Positions 1-6,735 are shown, numbered from the stretch's first letter. The stretch is DNA of 8,028 nucleotides from Lysobacterales bacterium (GCA_009692275.1 SHZL01000123.1:1-8028), one strand, 5' to 3'. The notes: generated by a model not told the origin, from the sequence alone. Made by a program: numbers and translations.

Positions 1-1101
1 TTTGCCGCTTTGGTAGCCGGCCGGGAACCTCAGGGTGGAGCAGAAGTGCTTCACGACGTGAGCCTTGAAGTCTGCGCCGGTGAGTCATTTGGCATCATCG
101 GTGAAAATGGCGCAGGCAAGTCAACTCTGCTGAAAATCCTCACGGGCGTGATCAGTCCCAGCAGGGGTTCGGTTTGGGTCAATGCTCGCGTGGCGGCCTT
201 GTTGGAACTGGGCGCCGGATTTCAGCCGGAATTTTCCGGTATCGACAACGTGCGCATGAAAGCGGCCTTACTGGGCATGACGGCGAAACAGTTGGATCAG
301 CGATTGGACGAAATTCTGTCATTTGCGGACATTGGCGAATACGTATATGAACCGGTGAAACACTATTCATCTGGTATGGTGGTGCGTCTCGGGTTTGCAG
401 TGGTCGCTGCGTCCGATCCTGAGTTGCTGATCACCGATGAAGTTCTTGCGGTTGGAGATGAATCCTTCCAGAAAAAATGCATCAAGTGGATCGAGTCTTT
501 CCTGCAAAGGGGCAATACGCTCCTGATGGTTTCACACAGCATGTACATGGTGCAGAAATTGTGTCACCGCGCCCTGTGGTTACAAAATGGCCGCACCCAG
601 CAACTGGGTGATGTATTCGATGTAACACAGTCCTATCTTGCCTGGCATGAAACACGTAATGCCCGGGAAAAGCGCGGCCGTGATGAGCAGGAAGGCGGCG
701 CAGGAATCTACCGTATTGACAGTTTTGCAGTTGCCGGCTTTGCCAAAGGCGAGGATGTTCAACTCCGCCATGGCCAGGACCTGCAGGTGGACCTTGTGCT
801 GCATTCGCCTGATGGCAGGCCGCCGGTAGGCTTGATCGGCATAGTGCGCGCGGATGGCACCCCCATCTATGGAGTTGCCTCGGACTTTGATCGAATCAAG
901 CCGGAGCAGCTTGATAAGAACCGGTTCCGCTACCGCATTCGATTCAATGCGCTTGCTTTGCTGCCCGGAAGTTACAGCGTGCGTGGTCATGCCATGGGCC
1001 CTGAAGGGTTGCGCCTGTCTGACACGGTTGAATCGCGCATGAGGGTGGTTGGTGAGAGCCGTGAGCTGGGTTTTGTAAGGCTTCCCCATGACTGGCTTTA
1101 G
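1..1101 (+). CDS. wzt: Polysaccharide ABC exporter ATPase, Wzt type, with C-terminal glycan-recognition domain (5' partial)
   Basis: This is the nucleotide-binding subunit of an ABC-2 type exporter that moves a lipid-linked polysaccharide (O-antigen or similar) across the inner membrane. The reading frame is open from base 1 and the first visible codons lie close upstream of the first ATPase strand, so roughly 30 N-terminal residues are missing; the TTG at 10 is not a convincing start. Walker A (GENGAGKST) is at bases 100-126, followed by the RVAALLELGAGFQPEFSG block typical of Wzt/TagH ATPases, the signature YSSGMVVRLGF, Walker B with catalytic Glu (LLITDEVLAVGDESF) and the switch His (MVSHS). 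After about residue 215 comes a ~145-residue, strand-rich C-terminal domain ending at the TAG. In Wzt proteins such an extension binds the modified end of the finished glycan; its presence here is seen, its specificity is inferred. The membrane partner Wzm is not in the window and should lie upstream. A 15-bp gap leads to the next gene. Confidence 0.9.
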   Translation, partial: FAALVAGREPQGGAEVLHDVSLEVCAGESFGIIGENGAGKSTLLKILTGVISPSRGSVWVNARVAALLELGAGFQPEFSGIDNVRMKAALLGMTAKQLDQRLDEILSFADIGEYVYEPVKHYSSGMVVRLGFAVVAASDPELLITDEVLAVGDESFQKKCIKWIESFLQRGNTLLMVSHSMYMVQKLCHRALWLQNGRTQQLGDVFDVTQSYLAWHETRNAREKRGRDEQEGGAGIYRIDSFAVAGFAKGEDVQLRHGQDLQVDLVLHSPDGRPPVGLIGIVRADGTPIYGVASDFDRIKPEQLDKNRFRYRIRFNALALLPGSYSVRGHAMGPEGLRLSDTVESRMRVVGESRELGFVRLPHDWL

Positions 1102-1116
1102 AGCCGGATTTTAAGC

Positions 1117-1968
1117 ATGGAAGCGCCCGGGCTGCCCACGGTAATTATTCCAATTCACAATGCGCCGGATGAATTGAACGCGTGTCTGGCGTCTTTGCTG
1201 CGCAACACCCCGCCGGAAACCGAAATCCTCCTGCTCGACGATGCCTCGGATGATCCCTTGATTTGGCCCCTGTTACGTCACTGGCTGGGCGAAGCGGGTC
1301 CGGCCTGGCGCCTGGAGGTACTGGCGCGGAATATCGGCTTTGTAGGTACCGTGAACCATGGCATGGAAATGACCCAAGGCGATGTTGTTCTGCTCAATTC
1401 AGATACCGTGCTCACTGCCGGATGGCTACAAGGCATGCATCACTGCCTGGCATCGGATGCTGCAATAGCCACGGTTACTCCCTGGACGAATAACGGAGAG
1501 ATTGTCTCCTTACCCGCTTTTTGCTGCTCTAACCCACTACCCGCAAACGTGGAGGAGGTCGCACGGATTATTGCGGACACGGGCGGTGCCAATTACCCTG
1601 AAATACCCACTGCGGTGGGGTTTTGCGTGGCAATTTCCCGTGCGGCAATAAACCAACTGGGCTTGTTCGACCAGGAGTTGTTTGGTCTCGGCTATGGTGA
1701 AGAAAATGATTTCTGCATGCGCGCACGGAAGGCCGGGTGGAAAAATGTTCTGTGCGATAACGTTTATGTGGGGCATGTAGGAGGTAGTTCGTTCGCACCC
1801 AGAGGGTTGGGGCCGGATGCACACTCGATGAAAAAGCTAGTGTCGCGCCACCCTGAATATCTCGAATTGATCCAGGGTTTTATTTCTGCTGACCCACTTT
1901 CTTCGAGGCGGAAAGAGTTGGTTACGGCATTGCAGCGCGCTGGAGTCATTGAGTCCGGTCTTGCCTGA
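1117..1968 (+). CDS. GT2 family glycosyltransferase
   Basis: This is a 283-residue cytoplasmic GT-A fold glycosyltransferase that probably adds a sugar from a nucleotide donor to the growing surface glycan. It opens with the GT2 first strand (TVIIPIHNAPDEL, residues 8-20) and the strand ending in LLLDDASDD (38-46). The DXD-equivalent metal/nucleotide site is LLNSDT (92-97). An acceptor-side acidic motif GYGEENDFCMRARKAG (192-207) and a His at 220 follow, as in rhamnosyl- and related transferases. No signal peptide or membrane segment is visible. The last ~50 residues (RHPEYLELIQGFISADPL and the following helix) resemble the linker that in many proteins joins such a domain to a further transferase domain, but here the protein stops. 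ATG 1117 is chosen because it is close behind the preceding stop and directly before the conserved first strand; no strong ribosome binding site precedes it, which suggests coupling to wzt. Donor and acceptor cannot be named from the sequence. Confidence 0.88.
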   Translation: MEAPGLPTVIIPIHNAPDELNACLASLLRNTPPETEILLLDDASDDPLIWPLLRHWLGEAGPAWRLEVLARNIGFVGTVNHGMEMTQGDVVLLNSDTVLTAGWLQGMHHCLASDAAIATVTPWTNNGEIVSLPAFCCSNPLPANVEEVARIIADTGGANYPEIPTAVGFCVAISRAAINQLGLFDQELFGLGYGEENDFCMRARKAGWKNVLCDNVYVGHVGGSSFAPRGLGPDAHSMKKLVSRHPEYLELIQGFISADPLSSRRKELVTALQRAGVIESGLA

Positions 1969-1996
1969 ATAAACGGAGCCCGGAAGTTTGTTGGGT

Positions 1997-2002
1997 TAGA
2001 AT
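1997..2002 (+). promoter_or_regulatory. Possible -10 box (TAGAAT) inside the operon, before the methyltransferase
   Basis: TAGAAT matches the sigma-70 -10 consensus at five of six positions and ends two bases before the GTG at 2005. No good -35 hexamer is seen 16-18 bp upstream, and the TG of an extended -10 is absent. If it works, transcription would start near 2008-2010, downstream of the GTG, and translation would then need the TTG at 2065. This is weak evidence from one hexamer. Confidence 0.25.
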
Positions 2003-2004
2003 CA

Positions 2005-3003
2005 GTGCAAACCGGGGATCAGCCGGGAAGCCGCCGGGAACGGAATGTCAACCGAGAAGCAGAATTGACCAAAGAGCCAGCGCCAGTACTTGAATTCAGC
2101 GGTGAGCGATTCACCCCTGAATGTGTTCGCGAAATCTGGTACGAACATGTCCATCGCTACGTGTTGGCGGGTGAGGCTGTGACCGGCCTGAACGTGCTTG
2201 ATGCCGCCTGCGGTGAGGGTTATGGTTCCTGCTACCTGGCCGGCCTGGCAAAACATGTTACCGGCGTGGATATTTCTGAACAGTCAATCTCGCATGCCTC
2301 TGCGCGCTACCAGGCCGGGAATCTCCTGTTCCTGCAGGCCGATTGCCGCAGGTTGCCATTTCCCGACAGGCATTTTGATTGCATTGTCAGTTTTGAAACA
2401 CTGGAGCACATGCAGGAGCAGGAGCAGTTGCTGGCTGAGTTTCGCCGGGTACTTGCAACGGAAGGTTTCCTCCTGATTTCGTCCCCGGACAAAGCCATCT
2501 ATTCCAGGCAGATGCAGAACGAAAACCCATTCCATCTGCGTGAACTGGAACGCCGGGAGTTTGAAGACCTGCTTGCCACCGAGTTTCCAGCAGTGCATTT
2601 AATGGGTCAGAAACTGGCCTTTCATTCGGTCGTTTGGCCGTTGCAAGCAAGCGCCGGGACGGGAACGACCGGTTCAGGGATACAGCCCGTCAGTCTTTTC
2701 CATCGTCAAGCAGAAGGGCGCACGGCGCTTTCCAAAAACCCGTCGGGAGATGCCGTTTACCTTATTGCTGCCTGTGCAGCGGAAGCTCGTTGGCTGCCGT
2801 CGCTGAGTGAGAAGGTCTGGTGGTTTGATGATGAAGCCGAATCTGTCTACCGGCATTACCATCATGAAATCGGCAAGAACATGAGCGCAGGAGAACTTCT
2901 GCTCAGTAAGGACCAGGAAATCGCTTCCCTCAAGGCCGAGTTGCGACGGGCCGGGTGCCGGTCAAAGAATCACTGGTGGCAGCGTTGGTTCAAGCGGTCG
3001 TGA
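2005..3003 (+). CDS. Class I SAM-dependent methyltransferase of a polysaccharide locus
   Basis: This 332-residue protein transfers a methyl group from S-adenosylmethionine, probably to a sugar of the glycan made by this locus. With numbering from GTG 2005, the entry motif FSGERFTPECVREIWYEH is at 31-48, motif I (VLDAACGEGYGS) at 64-75, the acidic ribose-binding strand VTGVDIS at 85-91, QADCRRLPFPD at 111-121, the post-motif FETLEH at 130-135 and the strand FLLISSPDKAIYS at 155-167. NPFHLRELERREFEDLL (174-190) belongs to the same subfamily, which is common in O-antigen clusters. After the Rossmann domain come a less conserved region, a short charged helix with heptad character (about 296-316) and an aromatic, basic end (NHWWQRWFKRS). 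The start is uncertain: GTG 2005 has no ribosome binding site, and an in-frame TTG at 2065 has GAGAAG 6 nt upstream and still keeps the whole conserved domain. The acceptor sugar is not known. Confidence 0.88.
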   Translation: MQTGDQPGSRRERNVNREAELTKEPAPVLEFSGERFTPECVREIWYEHVHRYVLAGEAVTGLNVLDAACGEGYGSCYLAGLAKHVTGVDISEQSISHASARYQAGNLLFLQADCRRLPFPDRHFDCIVSFETLEHMQEQEQLLAEFRRVLATEGFLLISSPDKAIYSRQMQNENPFHLRELERREFEDLLATEFPAVHLMGQKLAFHSVVWPLQASAGTGTTGSGIQPVSLFHRQAEGRTALSKNPSGDAVYLIAACAAEARWLPSLSEKVWWFDDEAESVYRHYHHEIGKNMSAGELLLSKDQEIASLKAELRRAGCRSKNHWWQRWFKRS

Positions 3004-3046
3004 ACTGCCAGCGCCTGCAGTTTCTGTGCCCCGCAGTTTTCGTGTC

Positions 3047-3919
3047 ATGAGTGGTGCTACCCGGGTAGTCATGGTTAATTACAACGCAGGCGAGGCCCTG
3101 CAGCATTCAGTTGCGGCAGTGCTGGCAACGCGCGAGCCCTTGCACCTTGTTGTGGCAGACAATGCCTCGACCGATGACAGTTGCGCAAAGCTGCGCAACC
3201 TCTATGGCCGGAATCAACGCCTGGAAATTCTGGAAAATGGACAAAACCTGGGATTTGCACGGGCCGTGAATGCCTGTGCATTGAATGCCGTTGAGCCCTA
3301 CTTGCTCATTCTCAATCCGGATTGTGAACTGTATCCCGATGCGCTTGCAGCCTTGCGCACGTCACTGGAGCAAGACCCGCAAGCCGCCCTGGCGGCGCCA
3401 CGCATAGTGGATCGGCAGGACCGGACCCTGCGCGGGAGTTTGCGGGCTTTTCCTGAGCCATGGAAAGCGTTCACGACGGCCAGCGGCTTGTGGCGATTGG
3501 GTCGCTGGCTGCCGGTATTCCAGGGAATTGAGCCAGGCAGTACGCAGCTGCCAACTGAAACCTGCCGCGCAGAAGCTGTTTCGGGGGCGTGCATGCTGAT
3601 TCGCCAGGACGTGTTCAGGCAGTTGGGTGGCCTGGACGAGGGTTATGGCCTGCACTTCGAGGATCTGGACCTCATGTACCGCTTGCGCCAGAACAACAGG
3701 TTCAGCCTGTTCGTCCCTTCTGCGCGGGCATTTCACCAGCCGGGCACTTCCAGTCGCAGCCGACCGTGGTGGGTGCACTGGCAAAAACATCTCGGCATGC
3801 AACGATTCTTCCACAAACACTTCGCCGCCCGGTACTCGCGCCCGGTCCGATACCTCATTGTGTGCAGCAATTGGTTGCACTACCTCCTTACGTTGCCATT
3901 GGTGTTGCTACGCCGATGA
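3047..3919 (+). CDS. GT2 family glycosyltransferase, rhamnosyltransferase-like
   Basis: This 290-residue GT-A fold transferase resembles the WbbL/RfbF group of rhamnosyltransferases, which add dTDP-rhamnose or a similar sugar to a lipid-linked acceptor. With numbering from ATG 3047, the first strand VVMVNYNAGEAL is at 7-18, the donor-site strand VVADNASTDDS at 35-45, and NLGFARAVN at 67-75. The DXD-like motif LILNPDCEL is at 87-95, SGACMLIRQDVF at 179-190 and the acidic acceptor/catalytic motif FEDLDLMYRLR at 204-214, followed by a conserved His at 230. The C-terminal ~25 residues (VRYLIVCSNWLHYLLTLPLVLL) are hydrophobic and could tether the enzyme to the inner membrane, where its lipid-linked substrate sits. 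The frame also has a GTG at 3026, but ATG 3047 is preferred because it lies just before the first strand; neither start has a clear ribosome binding site. Its TGA overlaps an ATG (ATGA, 3916-3919). The exact sugar and linkage are not known. Confidence 0.88.
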   Translation: MSGATRVVMVNYNAGEALQHSVAAVLATREPLHLVVADNASTDDSCAKLRNLYGRNQRLEILENGQNLGFARAVNACALNAVEPYLLILNPDCELYPDALAALRTSLEQDPQAALAAPRIVDRQDRTLRGSLRAFPEPWKAFTTASGLWRLGRWLPVFQGIEPGSTQLPTETCRAEAVSGACMLIRQDVFRQLGGLDEGYGLHFEDLDLMYRLRQNNRFSLFVPSARAFHQPGTSSRSRPWWVHWQKHLGMQRFFHKHFAARYSRPVRYLIVCSNWLHYLLTLPLVLLRR

Positions 3920-3936
3920 GCCAGGCAAAGTTGTGA
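3916..3936 (+). other. Six-codon mini-ORF bridging the glycosyltransferase and SDR genes
   Basis: An ATG at 3916 overlaps the stop of the upstream glycosyltransferase (ATGA). It encodes only M-S-Q-A-K-L before a TGA at 3934-3936, and this TGA in turn overlaps the GTG start of the SDR gene (GTGA, 3933-3936). The arrangement is seen directly. It could hand ribosomes from one gene to the next, or it could be the original SDR start put out of frame by a small indel or sequencing error. Confidence 0.4.
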
Positions 3937-4880
3937 GTGGGGCGAAAACCGTCCTGGTGACCGGTGCAACTGCACAGGTTGGTGTGTTCGCGCTTCCAGC
4001 ATTGCTGGCGGCGGGTTACCCCGTGCTTGCGCTCAGTCGCCAGGCACCCCGTGGGACAGGTAACGCAATAGAGCCGGGAGCAGGCTGCTTGATCTGGCTG
4101 AACCCGGACTCAGTGCTGCAACCTCGAAGCGAATCTGCAGACGCAGGGCAGGCCGGGCGCCTGGGCGAAGTTGACGTTTTGCTTTCCTGCGGACCCGTTG
4201 AACTGGCCACCCGGGTGGCTACTGCGTGTGCCCATCTTCGCCGCGTCGTATGCATATCCACCAGCAGTGTCTATACCAAGCAGAACTCGCCGGATGTAGC
4301 GGAGCGAACGCTGATTGGCGAAATCATGGCAGCGGAAAACACGCTGTCCCACTTCTGCAGGGAACGTGAAATTACGCTTGTCTTGCTGCGTCCGACCCTG
4401 ATTTATGGTTGCGGCCTGGATCAGAATATCAGTCGAATAGGGCGGTTGATCCGGCGCTTTCACTTCTTTCCGCTGGCTGGCAGGGCGCGTGGGTTGCGCC
4501 AACCGGTGCACGCAGCTGACTTGGCAACATTGGCCGTGCAGCTCATCCAGGCCGAAAACCTGCAGAGCCTTGAGAGTCCCGCAGGTGGTGGAAACGTTTT
4601 GACTTACCGGCAAATGGTAGAGCACGTCTTTGCCGCATATGGCCTTGCTCCACGCATCATTAGCATTACCCCGTCTTTGCTCGTGGGCATATTCAAGGCG
4701 CTTGCCTGGTTGCCCGCGATGCACGGCGTGAACAGCGGATTTTTTCTGCGCCAGAATCTGGACCAGGTGTTTGACGATGGCAAACTGCACGAGCTGGTGA
4801 AATTCAACCCGCGACCGTTCCAGCCCACGGTCGCCGATTTCAGTGTTCCCGGCTACGCGCGGGCTTTACAACCCTGGTGA
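3933..4880 (+). CDS. Atypical SDR / NAD(P)-dependent epimerase-dehydratase-like protein
   Basis: This 315-residue Rossmann-fold protein is of the extended SDR type, the class that includes nucleotide-sugar epimerases and dehydratases. With numbering from GTG 3933, the dinucleotide-binding strand and loop are TVLVTGATAQVG (6-17); the usual TGxxGxxG has Ala in place of its middle Gly. Later landmarks are VVCISTSSVYT (105-115, end of the fifth strand), LLRPTLIYG (151-159) and GRARGLRQPVHAADLA (183-198), which are characteristic of the epimerase family. The catalytic YxxxK expected about 12-17 residues after SSVY is not there; the aligned stretch reads LIGEIMAAE (127-135). It may therefore bind a cofactor without classical SDR chemistry. 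The same frame is open back to 3627, but that part overlaps the glycosyltransferase and looks non-coding. GTG 3933, 13 bp after the preceding stop, puts the first strand at the expected place. It is the last gene of the cluster. Confidence 0.8.
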   Translation: MSGAKTVLVTGATAQVGVFALPALLAAGYPVLALSRQAPRGTGNAIEPGAGCLIWLNPDSVLQPRSESADAGQAGRLGEVDVLLSCGPVELATRVATACAHLRRVVCISTSSVYTKQNSPDVAERTLIGEIMAAENTLSHFCREREITLVLLRPTLIYGCGLDQNISRIGRLIRRFHFFPLAGRARGLRQPVHAADLATLAVQLIQAENLQSLESPAGGGNVLTYRQMVEHVFAAYGLAPRIISITPSLLVGIFKALAWLPAMHGVNSGFFLRQNLDQVFDDGKLHELVKFNPRPFQPTVADFSVPGYARALQPW

Positions 4881-4883
4881 GAG

Positions 4884-4915
4884 GCTTACCCAAGCCGCTT
4901 ACCCAAGCCGCTTAC
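4884..4915. repeat. 13-bp tandem repeat (about 2.5 copies) at the convergent gene junction
   Basis: The unit GCTTACCCAAGCC occurs at 4884-4896 and 4897-4909, and its first six bases recur at 4910-4915, running into the end of ettA. Each unit can form a small hairpin (GCTT/AAGC, or GGCTT/AAGCC from 4883 to 4896, loop ACCC). On the minus strand every unit carries TAA, and because 13 is not a multiple of 3 the three TAAs fall in all three frames, the first being the ettA stop. There is no T-tract, so a classic intrinsic terminator is not supported. Confidence 0.75.
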
Positions 4916-6582
4916 ATGAGCCGCCGGTACTTCATCCTGTGCGGAGTGGCAGCATCATCCCCGAGCCGTCGTTTGAGGTCTGCTTCGTATTCTGAATAGT
5001 TGCCTTCAAACCACTCAACGTGGCTGTCCCCTTCAAAAGCCAGCATGTGGGTCGCAATACGATCCAGGAACCAGCGGTCGTGGGAAATGACCACTACGCA
5101 ACCGGGAAACTCCAGCAAGGCCTCTTCCAGCGCGCGCAGGGTTTCCACGTCCAGGTCATTAGTGGGTTCGTCAAGCAAGAGTACGTTTCCACCAGCGCGC
5201 AATACTTTTGCCAGGTGCACGCGGTTACGCTCGCCACCTGACAGGTCCTTGACCCGTTTCTGCTGGTCTCCGCCGCGAAAATTGAAACGGCCTACGTAGG
5301 CGCGGGACTGCGTTTTAAAATTGCCAACCGTCAGGATTTCCTGGCCTTCGGAGATTTCCTCCCATACCGTCTTGTCTCCATCCAGGCTGTCACGGCTTTG
5401 ATCCACGTAGGCCAGCTGTACGGACTTGCCAATACGGATTTCACCGCTGCCGGGCTGTTCCGTACCGATGATCATCCGGAACAGTGTCGATTTGCCCGCT
5501 CCGTTGCCGCCGATGATGCCGATGATGGCGCCGGCCGGTATCTTGAAACTGAGGTCGTCAATCAGCAGTCGATCACCAAATCCTTTGCTCACGTGATCCA
5601 CTTCAACCACCATCTCACCCAGCCGTGGGCCCGGTGGAATGAAGATCTCATGGGTTTCGTTACGTTGCTGGTATTCCTGTGAATTCAATTCCTCAAAGCG
5701 CTGCAGGCGTGCCTTGCTCTTGGCCTGCCGGCCTTTAGGATTGGAACGTACCCATTTCAGCTCGGCCTGGATGGAGCGTTGCCGCTCATTTTCACGGCTC
5801 GCCTCCTGCTGCAGTCTCTGGTCTTTCTGCTCCAGCCACGAGGAATAATTGCCTTTCCACGGTATGCCGTATCCGCGGTCCAGTTCCAGGATCCACTCGG
5901 CGGCGTTGTCGAGGAAATACCGGTCATGGGTTACCGCCACGACGGTGCCGGGAAACTCCACCAGGAATCGCTCGAGCCAACCGACGGATTCGGCGTCCAG
6001 GTGGTTGGTTGGCTCGTCCAGCAGCAGCATGTCAGGATTGGACAACAACAACCGGCACAGCGCGACGCGGCGACGCTCGCCACCGGAAAGGTGGGCGATT
6101 GAGGCGTCCCACTCCGGCAGACGCAGGGCATCGGCGGCCACCTCCAATGTTCTTTCCAGCTCCCAGCCTTTGGCATTTTCGATGGCTTCCTGCAGTTCTG
6201 CCTGCTGCGTGAGCAGATCATTCATGGCCGCGTCATCCATGGGCTCGGCAAATTTCATGCTGATTTCATCGAACTTGATCAGCAGGCCCCGCACTTCACC
6301 CACGCCTTCCTCGACCACCTCACGCACGGTCTTGCTTTCATCCAGTTGTGGTTCCTGCGGCAGGTAACCAATGCGAATTCCCGGCTGTGGCCTGGCTTCT
6401 CCTTCAAATTCGGTGTCGGCTCCGGCCATGATGCGCAGAACGGTGGATTTTCCGGAACCGTTCAGCCCCAACAAGCCGATTTTCGCCCCCGGAAAGAATG
6501 ACAGCGAAATATCCTTGATGATGGTTCTGTTCGGGGGAACGACCTTGCTGACCCCGATCATGGTGTAAATATACTGAGCCAT
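4912..6582 (-). CDS. ettA: Energy-dependent translational throttle protein EttA (ABC-F ATPase)
   Basis: EttA is a soluble ABC-F ATPase that binds the ribosomal E site, contacts the P-site tRNA and regulates entry into elongation according to the ATP/ADP ratio. The protein has 556 residues against 555 in E. coli and follows that sequence closely. Walker A1 GLNGSGKST is at 39-47, the arm insertion at about 95-135, signature 1 LSGGERRR at 165-172 and Walker B1 MLLLDEPTNHLD at 185-196 with catalytic Glu190. The tRNA-interaction linker (about 245-320) includes KWVRSNPKGRQAKSKARL. Walker A2 GGNGAGKST is at 358-366, LSGGERNR at 447-454 and VLLLDEPTNDLD at 467-478 with Glu472. The frame is open upstream to 6639, but the start at 6582 (MAQYIYTM) matches the family, has GGAC six bases upstream, and the candidate promoter lies between the two starts. 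The gene stands alone, convergent with the polysaccharide cluster and divergent from glyA. Identification is near certain. Confidence 0.97.
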   Translation of the reverse strand: MAQYIYTMIGVSKVVPPNRTIIKDISLSFFPGAKIGLLGLNGSGKSTVLRIMAGADTEFEGEARPQPGIRIGYLPQEPQLDESKTVREVVEEGVGEVRGLLIKFDEISMKFAEPMDDAAMNDLLTQQAELQEAIENAKGWELERTLEVAADALRLPEWDASIAHLSGGERRRVALCRLLLSNPDMLLLDEPTNHLDAESVGWLERFLVEFPGTVVAVTHDRYFLDNAAEWILELDRGYGIPWKGNYSSWLEQKDQRLQQEASRENERQRSIQAELKWVRSNPKGRQAKSKARLQRFEELNSQEYQQRNETHEIFIPPGPRLGEMVVEVDHVSKGFGDRLLIDDLSFKIPAGAIIGIIGGNGAGKSTLFRMIIGTEQPGSGEIRIGKSVQLAYVDQSRDSLDGDKTVWEEISEGQEILTVGNFKTQSRAYVGRFNFRGGDQQKRVKDLSGGERNRVHLAKVLRAGGNVLLLDEPTNDLDVETLRALEEALLEFPGCVVVISHDRWFLDRIATHMLAFEGDSHVEWFEGNYSEYEADLKRRLGDDAATPHRMKYRRLM

Positions 6583-6609
6583 GGTTTTGTCCAATTTGGC
6601 GAGGCGCGA

Positions 6610-6638
6610 ATTATGCGCGATGGGTGCGTTTCTTTCCA
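6610..6638 (-). promoter_or_regulatory. Candidate sigma-70 promoter of ettA
   Basis: On the minus strand a -35-like TGGAAA (6638-6633) and a -10-like CATAAT (6615-6610) are separated by exactly 17 bp. They match the consensus at four and five of six positions. Transcription would begin near 6602-6603, giving a leader of about 20 nt before the ATG at 6582. The position supports the MAQ start over the upstream in-frame ATG at 6639. This is inferred from the sequence alone. Confidence 0.5.
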
Positions 6639-6735
6639 TACCTGCCGGTTCAATCGTGCCTGCCCGAAGCCATCCTCACCCGCAGTTGCGCCGCATTCCT
6701 TGAGAACCTGGCGTGGCGGGGAAGGGTGCACGGCC

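Noticed and set aside
580..1089. Open frame of 169 codons on the minus strand across the end of wzt
   Set aside because: It lies opposite the Wzt C-terminal domain and has no recognisable motif.
3362..3880. Open frame of 172 codons on the minus strand across the second glycosyltransferase
   Set aside because: Antisense shadow of a strongly recognisable GT2 protein, with no start signal or domain of its own.
3627..3932. N-terminal extension of the SDR reading frame into the glycosyltransferase gene
   Set aside because: The extension lies over conserved GT2 coding sequence in another frame and reads as random residues; the Rossmann strand begins right after GTG 3933.
4110..4790. Long open frame (226 codons) on the minus strand inside the SDR gene
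   Set aside because: It runs opposite a clear SDR protein, resembles no family I know and has the cysteine/proline/arginine-rich composition of an antisense shadow.
4883..4911. Intrinsic transcription terminator between the SDR gene and ettA
   Set aside because: The hairpins are only 4-5 bp and no T-tract follows on either strand.
6583..6639. Upstream in-frame ATG adding 19 residues to EttA
   Set aside because: The EttA family begins at MAQ, the extension shows no conservation, and the best promoter lies within the extended region.
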